The notes under the pieces are model-generated. The model made no database searches, had not been told where the DNA came from, and saw nothing but the letters and a program-made list of their open reading frames with translations. From Saccharina japonica (lineage: Eukaryota; Sar; Phaeophyceae; Laminariales; Laminariaceae), in NCBI GenBank assembly GCA_008828725.1, contig MEHQ01003762.1:273091-337090 (forward strand): 64,000 bases of DNA, written 5' to 3'. How positions within the stretch are numbered: position 1 is the stretch's first letter; every line of letters begins with the position of its first letter. The position numbers were made by a program, and so were the translations under genes. This document shows, piece by piece, positions 1 to 10,200 of this stretch.

Positions 1-108
1 AGGAACAAGACCCCACCAACGCCCACCAGCCACTACGGGCAACAACAGCTTCCAGTGCTTCTTCGGCTGGAGGGGCGTGGGGGGGGGTGGAGGGGGGGGG
101 GGGAGGGG

Positions 109-111
<3 letters not shown>

Positions 112-152
<41 letters not shown>

Positions 153-185
153 CGTACTTATTTGTTGCTTGCTATAGTCTCTGTA
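112..185 (-). repeat. Poly(G) run with end of a poly(C)-tailed repeat
   Basis: A 41-base G run (112-152) is followed by GCGTACTTATTTGTTGCTTGC. Read on the minus strand this is the GAGTACGCCCC-type end of the dispersed family also seen at 1421-1560, 6300-6380, 8345-8486 and 59172-59240. The adjacent 60-111 is G-rich low complexity. Confidence 0.5.
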
Positions 186-599
186 TCTTGTATCCTCATG
201 TTGCCATCTGTGTATTTTATCTTATATTGTCGATGCCTCTGTATCTTGCTCAGTAAGTAGCCCTTATTTAGGAACCCCCGCGATAAAAGCAAGCGGTATA
301 TAAGGGACCTCACATTTCTGCCCACCGTTTCAGCCCACTGAATTGATTTTTAAGGGGCCGGTACCATCTCTGATAAGGGACTATTAATAGGGTGCCCTAT
401 ATAAGGGACGTCCCTCCAACCCCGATTGCACTATTAATACTGTGAATAGTGTAGGGTCCCTTAAAACGGGCCTCTGCCTACTCGTACTGCACTTTTGTTC
501 TCTCCACGTTTACTTTCCCGCTCAGCTCGTATCGTACTAAAATATGTAGACGAGCTTTTACCCTTAACCTCTTTCTGGACAAAAAGTCTTGGTCAAAGG

Positions 600-1061
600 T
601 GACGTGCCCTTTCCCCCCTTGCTATTTATATATACGTGCCATGTAACTACCTCCCATTTGTGTGGGATGGAAAACTTTTACTCGGCACAAGGGGGATGCT
701 CGTATTACGTATATACGTACCAGGGTACCAGGTAGTGTTTATGGTAAGGCACCCACGAGGCAGTTACATAGATACTACTCCCGTTGCTGTATCTGGAAGT
801 GGCAACACCGGAAATTAAATTAACCTAATTGAAGCGGTCATCCACATGCAAGTCCGCCTTACAAGGGGTTCTTACGAGGATGCAGCTGCTCACCCTCCAT
901 GTGACTCGCCCAACACCTCACGTCTCGCTTCGCGCTTGGCGCAAGCAATGTTCATGCCTGGTCGGTGAAACCCGGATGTGCTCCGTCCCGGCATTATACG
1001 GATGCAAGAGTCTTTGGTCATACGACTACGGCCAGGCATGAATATGAAGTGCACCCCCCCC
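600..1061 (+). repeat. Dispersed poly(C)-tailed repeat, long copy 1
   Basis: This copy aligns by eye with 51081-51565 and 51747-52250. Shared landmarks in order are a GCACAAGGGG block, CATGCAAGTCCGCCT, GATGCAGCT..CACCCTCCATG, CTTCGCGCTTGG, CCGTCCCGGCATT, GGTCATACGACTACGGCC and a terminal GTGCACCCCCCCC. No long open frame is conserved between copies, so it is treated as non-coding. Many shorter copies elsewhere keep only the poly(C) end. Confidence 0.7.
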
Positions 1062-1334
1062 TCTACCCTGCCGCCTCCGTTCTTACCCCCTGCATGGCGA
1101 ACGCTCGTGATACAGCTGCTCCCTGGATCGAGCAACGAATTCCTGGTACGTCGTGTAAAAGGCGTTTTTGTGTTGTTGGCTTGGGGGCGGAGGCAGGGGG
1201 GAGGAGGGGGGGGGGGGGTAGAAACTTCTGAAAAACTTTTAGGTCGTGGATTTGAGGTGTGTAGGTGGGATAGGGGGAGGGGGAGGTGGGTATGGTTAGT
1301 ACTTATGGTATGCATGACCCTACGTAATTGTATG

Positions 1335-1560
1335 CCATAGGGGGCGGGGGGGGGTGTACTCATGTCGGTCATGGCCGTAATCGTATGGCCATGGGCCCAT
1401 TCATCCCTACAATGCCGGGGTGGAGGGGGGGGGGGTACTCAAGTGTTGATTGCCTTAGTGGTTTGACCATTGACCACGCATCCCTGTCGAGACGGAGCAC
1501 CGTTCCTTCTCCTAACAAGAGACACCTCCAAGCGTTCGGGCGTTCAGTACGTTTTGTCCG
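1335..1560 (-). repeat. Two truncated poly(C)-tailed repeats in minus orientation
   Basis: 1335-1420 begins with a G run and GTACTCATG, then GGCCGTAATCGTATGGCC and CCCTACAATGCCGGG, the reverse of the 3' end of the 600-1061 family. 1421-1560 starts with another G run and GTACTCAAGTGTTG, then TTTGACCATTGACCACGCATCCCT and CGAGACGGAGCACCGTTCC; this is a second family with the same kind of end (compare 8345-8486). Confidence 0.6.
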
Positions 1561-1561
1561 C

Positions 1562-2438
1562 GTGGGGTATATACGTACCTGCGTGATATTGTTTGGTGTT
1601 AGTGGTGTGATTTTGGTGTCCGCAAACGGTCCGCGGTAGTCCCTTTTGATTCAGCTCGTTCGTTCGTCTGCTATATATGTAGCTCGTTCCCTTTTGTCTT
1701 CCCCGTTTGTCTTCCCCCGTTTCCTTGTGCTGTCTCGTTCGCTTTTTTAGTTCCTCCTTTGCGACAACTGGCCGTTCACTTTTTGTTATTCTCCCATACA
1801 TACATGTATGGTGATCGGTCGTTCGCTTCCTGTACGCTCCCATGCTATTGGTCGTACCCTACATTTACTCCCCACGTATAGATAGCGACCGGTCGTTATT
1901 TGTTTCTGTTTTTCTTCCTTGCGTTCAGGTTTGGGTAAGGGTGACCAGACCCGACCAGACCCGATGACTGAAGAGCCCTGTTTTTTTTTTCGCCTCACGA
2001 GTGATCGGTGGGCCACTTTATTTCGTGCTTTAATCGGGGGGTTTCTCGTTCCCCTGTCCCCGGTTTTCGCTTCGCTTCGCTTTATTTTTTCCGGTACGAT
2101 CAGTCGGGACAGGACTCGACCATGGGGCTGAATTTCGAGAGGCGGGGGAGTTTGATCGCGAGAGAAAGCGATCGAAATATGGGAAACGGCGCAGGTATGA
2201 TATGATATGTGTAACCTACAGCAGCAGTGTACTTCGTAGGTACCTCTGGTGTGTAATTCCTCGCACGCACCCCCTTGGATTTGTTTGTGTTGCAGCTCGG
2301 TACATCAGTTGATAGTATTACGGGGTGGGCTAATGATGCCATAGTAAACACGACCCACGGTACACAGAAAAACCTATACATTTACCTATTTTTTGCCAAC
2401 ACTATTTAATGAGTGATACGATAGAAGTAGCACTTTGT
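1562..2438. other. Non-coding stretch, low complexity
   Basis: I see no gene here. 1640-1920 is T-rich with repeated CGTTCG words, and 1930-1970 carries a short GACCAGACCCGA block related to the GGGTCG repeats at 5238 and 45765. 2350-2400 has a MITE A fragment ending in ACCTATACATTTACCTATTTTTTGCCAAC. Open frames are short and compositionally biased. Confidence 0.4.
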
Positions 2439-2670
2439 GGCTGAATGGTTTTCTGAACGATCGGGCTCCTTCGCTCAAATTCGTCGTTTTTTTCCTTTTT
2501 GTGACGAAATATTGTTCAGAGTTATACTTGGGTCATGAGATTTTTCATCCGCGGGAGCACTTTTATTTCCCTCCAAAATCATTTTTCGGTGAGGTATATA
2601 TATGACGCTCCTTAAGTGAGGAGCTCAGAAAAAACATGATGCACCTCTATCGTAGCATGCGTCATTTGGT
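2439..2670 (+). repeat. 230-bp dispersed repeat, copy 1
   Basis: It shares with 11679-11894 the blocks GGCTGAATGGTTTTCTGAAC, GATCGGGCTCCTT, AAATTCGTCGTTTTTT, GCACTTTTATTTCCCTCC, ATGACGCTCCT and GCACCTCTATCGTA.CATGCGTC, in the same order and spacing. No coding capacity or terminal repeat was recognised. The family is unknown to me. Confidence 0.7.
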
Positions 2671-2685
2671 CCCTATTTACTAGTA

Positions 2686-3030
2686 TTTACTATGGTCCCC
2701 CGTACTACAGTACACACAAAAACCTATATATTTACCTATTTTTACCAACAATATTTGGCCCTATTATATGATATTTACTATGGTCCCCCGTACTACAGTA
2801 CACACAAAAACCTATATATTTACCTATTTTTACCAACAATATTTGGCCGTATTTACTATGGTCCCCCGTACTACGTTACACACAAAAACCTATACGTTTA
2901 CCTATTTTTACCAACAATATTTGGCCCTATTTACTATGGTCCCCCGTATTACGGTACACACAAAAACCTATATATTTACCTATTTTTACCAACAATATTT
3001 GGTCCTATTTACTATGGTCCCCCGTAGTAG
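2686..3030 (+). repeat. Tandem array of MITE A ends (about four to five units)
   Basis: An 80-95-bp unit recurs: TTTACTATGGTCCCCCGTA, a C/T-ACTAC-GTAC block, ACACAAAAACCTATA, TTTACCTATTTTTACCAACA and ATATTTGG. TACTATGGTCCCCCGTA is the terminal inverted repeat of MITE A, which is found singly at 9027, 11025, 18005, 46032, 55481, 62519 and 62994. Here the element has been amplified head to tail, so the chance reading frames (YFYQQYLA repeats) are not genes. Confidence 0.75.
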
Positions 3031-3035
3031 CATCT

Positions 3036-3122
3036 TAAAACCCATTTAGGACTGCAGTCCCGTTTTGGGGACAAACCACTCTAATTCTAAGTAAGTTGTC
3101 CCCAAAACGGGACTCCAGTTCT
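3036..3122. repeat. MITE B copy 1 (inverted-repeat element)
   Basis: AGGACTGCAGTCCCGTTTTG is followed by GGGACAAACCACTCTAATTC and, on the right, GTTGTCCCCAAAACGGGACT with CCAGTTCT, so the two arms are near-perfect inverted repeats. Related copies lie at 10654-10747, 16419-16515, 28326-28410 and 38960-39095. Several start with TTAACCC or TAACCC and end with a degenerate reverse complement of it, suggesting a TTAA-type target (inference). Confidence 0.75.
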
Positions 3123-4146
3123 CCCGCGTATTTGGGGACATACTACTTGGAAATTTTTGTGAGATAAGTATTTCAGTTATGCATGGGTTTTACTGTATAT
3201 ATACTTGACCTGCATTCGGCGCAATGTGCGGCCGGCCGCTTCCACCCGTTTTTTCGTTTACCCTTGTGTTTTGGCTTTTTGGCTTTTTGGCTTCTTTTTT
3301 TTTTTTGCCTCGTTTGTGGCGATTGGCTTTGAGTTTGGCGATGGGTTAGAATAAGACACCGTCAACAACTACCTCGTTTCTATTGGTCTCTCCAATTGCC
3401 GTGAACGGCTGCTATCAAGGGAGCCGGCCTTTACGGGATTCGGAATTATTATCTAGGATAAAGTATAGAATTCGGGGGAATTGGTTGTGGCCCGCGTGTG
3501 GTTCCGGTGTTATGATCATGATGAAGGTGTATTTCGAAAAAACGCCGAAAACAGTACGTACTCTGGACATCAACCCTAAATCCCAACCCCGCCCGGACCC
3601 TTAATGAGCTTTGTTTCGAAATAATGAGACGTTTTTTTTTTTTTTTTTTTCCTTGAAAAAATGGCCGACTACACTAAAAGGCATATAATAAAATATTCCC
3701 CGATTTTCATACTTTTATCCTATTAGGTAATAATTCAGTGATGCGGTAAATGCTACTTGCATCAAGGTGTTGGACCCGCTTTGTTGAGCGGGCAGCGTCA
3801 GCCGCAAAAAACTCTTGTAATATTATGCGCATGCATGACCATGGATGGCATTCTTGGGCTGTTTTGCATGAGCCTTGTTTTGTTGCGTACGGGTACAACG
3901 CGGTTTTGCACGATAAGAAGTGTCCCCGAATTGCGTTTTTTTTTGTTTTTTTACTGATCTGGACGAAAATATATGGACCGCTTGGTTTTTATATTTATAC
4001 TTGATCATTGCTTATATTTTCGCCCACAGTCATTAATATGTATGTATCTACTACAGTATTCTGTCCAGCTGTTGGGGGGGATGTAATAGTTGTGACTGAT
4101 TTCCACATGATCAAATTTTGTTTTTTGTTTGGCGTGTGTGTGTCTT
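3123..4146. other. Intergenic stretch, no feature seen
   Basis: I find no conserved coding, tRNA-like or strong repeat signal. A T run at 3634-3650 and repeated GGCTTTTT words near 3270-3300 are the only low-complexity tracts. It lies directly upstream of the first predicted exon of the 4211-16909 gene and probably includes its promoter, but no convincing TATA or initiator was identified. Confidence 0.35.
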
Positions 4147-4210
4147 AGGCGGGGCGAGCGGGCGGGCCGGACCAAGAGGGATCTGGTTGGAGCGTAACAG
4201 CAGTGCCAAC

Positions 4211-7200
4211 ATGTCCTACAGGTTCTACCCTGCTCCGGCGGAGAAGGTGTGATAAATGCGATACCGATAATGATATTGAAGTTCGATGCATACGATACCG
4301 ATATCGATACTGGAGTTCGATGCATGCGATACCGATAGCGTTATTGGAGATACTGATATTGAAGTTCGATACATACGATACCGATAACGATACTGGAGTT
4401 CGATGCATACGATACCGATAACGTTATTGGAGATACTGATATTGAAGTTCGATACATAAGATACCGATAACGATACTGGAGTTCGATGCATACGATACCG
4501 ATAACGTTATTGGAGATAATGCTAGTGAGTTCGATACCGATAACGATTATGGATTTTGGTGCATATGATACCGATAATGTTAATGGAGTGCGATACATAC
4601 GATACCGATGACGTTTATGGGCAATACTGATACCGACGATGGAGTTCGATACGTACAATACCTATAATGATGGAGTTCGATACATGAGACACCGATAACG
4701 ATAGTGGGGTTCAATACCGATAACGATACTGGACTTCGGAGTTCGAGACATAGGCTACCGGTATACCAGGTACATATATCGAAAAGTCATATACTAGTGG
4801 ATGTCGAATATACACGCATGCAACGAAACATCATAGAGGTGGTGGATACCGAACGATAACGGAGTTCGATACGCACGATACCGATAACGACACTGGCATA
4901 TGATAGTTCGATACCTGGTACATGCAATACCTTTAACGATATTGGAGTTCGATACTGATATACTGATATATAACGAAAATGGGGATTTCCGTCGGTATGC
5001 ACCCCCTTCGGCAACTCTGCAGACCTTGAGCGAGAGACGGAACAGCCTGAGCAGGGGTGCGGGCCGTATGGAACGCAAATCCGAAGGCACGGCGGAGGAC
5101 TGGCCGCACCCCCCCCTGTCCGCGGACGCCTTCAGTGGGTTTTCCAGGGACGACCCTGAGGTGTCCCTTCGGAACCAAGAGGTGAGTTGTAATGTACCGT
5201 ATGTGGGTTTACCTGAAATCAGGGATGTTCGCGGGTAAGGTCACACTCGCGGGTCGGGTCGGGTCGGGGCCGGGGACAGCACCACTCGACCCGCGTGAGA
5301 TTTTGAAGGTCTCCTGACCCGAAACCCGCAGGTCGCATACCATGACCCATGAGGTGTATGTATGCCCGATCCGTTTTGAGTTCGGAACGGCTTCAATCTG
5401 AAATAAAATGAAATATTCAAAAATCGCCCCACGAGCCACGCGATTGGCCAACAGCGTTATTCTACTGACCGTAATGATCCGGTTTTTTTTTTTTTTTTCA
5501 CGTGTGATTTGACGCAACGAAGATACATTATTCGAACGTGGTGCCTATTGTACTGCTGTATGCCCCGCTCACCTTCACGACTATGTACGTACGTATATAT
5601 ATATAACCGTTTTTTTTGTGTTTTTTGTTTTTATTTTCAGGTGCACGAGGCGACCGAGATGATGATCGAGCACGTGGTGCCGATGGTAGCGGAAATGCTG
5701 TCGGTGGTGCAAGAGGATATGCACGAGTCGCTTGACCTCCCCATCGAGTTGCACAGGTAAAAGGGGGGGGGGGGGGGGTACTTCATGCCACGCCTTTACA
5801 GTGCGGTAGTGGAGGGAGTAATGCCACGGTAGGGAAGATAAACATGCCTCTATAGTGCCGTAGGGGTGAGGGAAGGGGTACTAATGCCATGCATGGCCGT
5901 GGCCGTTGTGACTATAGACCCTCGAGTCCCTACAATGCCGGGGGACGAAGCACGTCGGGTTTTCACACAAAGGGGGGAGGCGTACTCTTCTATTCCTCGC
6001 CTCAGACATACTACCGTTATACCCCTTTTTCGAAGCGGAGCACCGTTCCATTCCTACTCCTGTTCGGGACGGACACCTCCCAACATTTGGGCGCTCATTT
6101 CGTTTTTTTTGTTTCCCCTAAATATTACATAGAATCAATTTTCTTAGCTTATCCCCTCTCTCCTGTTTCGCTGTCTGTGGCCACCGGGGCGGTGGTGGTG
6201 GTGGTGGGGGGGGTGTACTGCATTTTCATGCATGGCCGTAGTCGTATGACCATAGACCCTCGCATCCCTACAACGCCGGGACGGAGCATGTCGGGGGGGC
6301 GGGGTGGCGTACTCATGTGTTGCTTGCCTTGGTCCTTTGACCATTGACCACGCATCCCTTTCGAGACGGAGCACCGGGGCGGGGGGGTTGTATAATGAGT
6401 TTTTGGGTATTGAGCTGATGCAAATGTTCTTTTTGGTAGTGGTGGGTTGGCTGGTGCTGGTGTTGTCATTGGTGTTCTTTACGTTGCCGTTCTTGTGATT
6501 TGTTTCCATGTACTGGTACTCGTAGGATAGATAATATGTTTCGTCGATGCCTGTCTGCGTTGTTGTATCGGTTCTATGGTCCGACCAATCGTTTCAGCAT
6601 GTTTCGTTTCGCACCGCATCCCGGTTCCTGACGTCATTCGTACGGTCCCTTGCCCCGCCGCCCCCGCCCCCCCCCCTCTCTCGTGGCGTGTTTCTCTGCC
6701 TCCCCGACCCCCCACACCTCCATCGCGTCCCCCCCCCTCCTTTCCGTCTTGTGTTTCTTCGTGGTTCGGCTTGGGGTGGTTGTGGTCGTGGTGGTTGGGG
6801 CGGCGTGCGTCGTTTATTGGGGGGGCAGATGCGGTGTGAACATCCGACATCTGGGACAAGTACGGTCTACGATTGACGCTGAGGACCAGAAGAAGGGGTG
6901 AGAGCCGACAGTGTCACAAGACAGTGTCGTACAAGATAGTGGTATCGCTGGTGGTTGTGGTCATGGTGGTAATGATGGTGGTGGTGGTGGTGGTGGTGGT
7001 GATGATGATGGTGGTAATTATGATGATACTGTACGTACTGCTTTTTTTTTAAAGCTAGTTTCCCTCTAATCTATCGTAGCCCCGTGGTCACGGAACAGGC
7101 GAAAAAATAGCGTCTCGTTTTTTCTTTTTTTTCCATCCCACTCATTATCTTCGCTCGTCCTTTCTCTTTCCTTCCTATTATTAATAGTAGTCGTAACTCA

Positions 7201-10200
7201 GATCCGGGGGGTCACAAAGCAGGCTCTTCTCCCTCCTCCCCCAGTACGGTTCGTGCCTTGAATATTTTGTCGCGAGAGAAGACTTGAGCCCTTTCTTTTC
7301 CTCTCCAATTGAAGAAAATAAAGTGCCAAAAAAAAATCTTCCAAATCATAATATTTAAATTAGTATATTCGTGCACCGCAGTACCCGTACGCATCGAAAC
7401 GGTGCAAACGAGAGCTGTGGTATATATATATTTATATATTTATATATATATCCCATCCCGTATCGCTTGCAACCAAATACTACCAGGGACATATGATTCG
7501 AGTATGTACGTATATGAAGACACGGGGAGTACGTATTATAACTGGGGAGTTCGTATTATAACCGGGGATCGAAAAATATAGAATTAACCGTGAACTCGTT
7601 TTGGGCCGGTCGGTGGTGCCTGCCTCGGGTTTATCGCCCGGTGGCTACCTTCTTTTTTCTTCATCTTTCGAAAAAAAAAAAACGTCGTATATATGTTCGT
7701 TCTGCAAATTTATAAAAAAAAAATGTCGTATATATGTTGTTCATTCTGTCCCGGTGGCTGCGTGCGAGTACGTAGCTTGTATATACGAGGAACGAACACC
7801 TGCTCTGTTCTCTCTTTTCAATTTGCGGCACCCCCCCCCCCAGGATTTCAGGTCAACCACAATCTCGAAGGGGAATCTTGTAGACAGCACAGGCCACCTA
7901 CTGTATTAAGAAACAGGAAATCTGGCCCAGGCTGGATTTCTTATTGGAGAGAGGGTGCTTTCCACACTAATTTCAAGAGAACGACTCCTGAATTTCTTAT
8001 TTTCTCTCAACACCAGCCTGGATTTCTTATTTAGTAGCCTATTTTTTGTTAGGTGTCCTGTACTGTATAACCATTTTTTCGAAGCTTAGCCAAGTGCGTG
8101 ACATATTTCTCTGGCTTACGTGAAATGGCCGTAAATATAATCACCGCTTTGATATTGAAATCAGAGACCAAACGGAGATTATAATTCCGACCAAGGTGAT
8201 ATATGAGAGGGCCAATGCCCCCCCCCCCCCGCCGGCTAAAAAGCGATCGCTGTCTTAGGAGATAGAGGGTGGCCACAGGCGGCGAAACAGGAGAAAAAGG
8301 GGACATGATGAGCAAAACATCCATGTAGGTGGAAAACAACGTAATGAGCGCTCAACTGCTGTTGGAGGTGTCTCTTTTATCAGGAGTAGGAACGGTGCTC
8401 CGTCTCGAACGGGGTGCATGCGTGGTCAATGGTCAAATGACTAAGGCAAGCAACAAATGAGTACGCCCCCCCCCCCCCCCCCCCCTCCCTCAATTGTTGT
8501 CTCGTCTCTTTTTTTGGTAAAAGCTTACTGCGGGATATGATGCTGACAGAGATGGTAGCGCGGACCTTGAAGAATATTCTGAGATCTTTCCAGCGAAAGT
8601 GGATGAAGGCCGAGAGATCCACGAGCGAACAGGGCATGCGGATGCTTGGTGAGCCCGGCTTTGACGCTGGCAATTTGACCGTTGGAAAAACATGGAATCA
8701 ACGGATAGATAGCTCGATTTAATCTTTCCTCCGCGCCTCCGCGTAGAGGGAATAATACACGGAAGAAGGGCCGCATGCTTATTTTTGCAAGTAGACCCGG
8801 AAGAAGATCCGGGCGTTGGATCGACAGAGTAAGATCCACCCGTGGGTGGAGATCCATAAGTTGTGGTTCTCACGTTAACTCGTCGCCAAATATCTACAGT
8901 ACTGTAAGTCCGTTGTGCATGAGAGGGCAGACTCCAACAACTATGTAGTGGAAGAGAACACATCAAGAATAAAACGAAATACTATATTTTCTGGTACAAA
9001 ACAGTAGATGTGTTGACGAGTATAGCTATTACAGGGGACCATAGTATATAGGACCGATTTTTGTTAGTAAAAATAGGTAAATATATAGGGTTTTGTGTTG
9101 ACAGTAGGTCCTATATACTACGGTCCCCCGATATAATATTAATGTTACTAGTAGATGCGCATACAGCGCATACAGTGGGTAGGTCTGGAAGAAGAGACAA
9201 ACAGGTAGATTTCGAAGAAGGTACACACCGTATAGATGAGGGAGCATGTACATGCACTCTAGACCCCCGAGAGAAAAGCCTCGTACGCTTAACTACTGTT
9301 CACGGTGTTTTTATTACAGGGGAACATAGTAATCAGGACCAAATACGCTTAGTAAACATACTGTAATATCGTGTCCTTCGAAGGTGAAAACTAATTGATG
9401 ACTTGAATAAGTGTGAATTAATAAAAAATAGCGTTGTATCGTAGGCTTAGAGAATGTACGAAACGGGGGCCGGGTATATATGGTAGATTTTTGTGTTTGT
9501 GATTGGTCCTGATTACTATGCTCCCCCGTAATAGTAGACCCGAAAGATTCCGGCGGTGGACCCAATAATGCACTTTCGAGACGGAGCACCCGTTCCTATT
9601 ACGGTGGAGCATAGTAAATACTAGTAATACTAGTAATACTAGTAATACTAGTAAATAGGACCTACGGTAGACACAAAAACCTATATATTTATATATATGC
9701 CTTTTTTTACTTACAACAGTTGGTCCTATACATTATGGTCCTCCGTAATACTTTTAATAGGTAAATCTCCAACAGTTGGGGGGCTCATAACGTCGGTTCC
9801 ACATACAGCAGTAGTACATTTGAAACTTTTAGCTAATCTTATCAGGGGGGTGTATACTAAAACCATTTTGTTTTTTGACAAAAAAAAAGTGCATGGATCC
9901 CAACCCACTTGGGCTTGTTTTTCACTCGGAGATTTCGAGGAGTGTACATACGTACAGTATTCATAGTATCGTTTTCAGGTATGTCGTTCGTGTACCCTCG
10001 CTACCAGGTAAACAAATATAATATACTGTAGAAAGCAGTAGCGATACCTTGTTGTAAACATAACACATGTTTCTAAGAAAAAAACAAAACTCATGCTTAC
10101 ATCGTCCTCCCAGAACTTCTCTGAGTTGGAGTGCGCTCCTGTAACCAAGTTCAAGAATTCCACCACTGCCATATCCCACCACCACGGCCACCGAAGGGAG

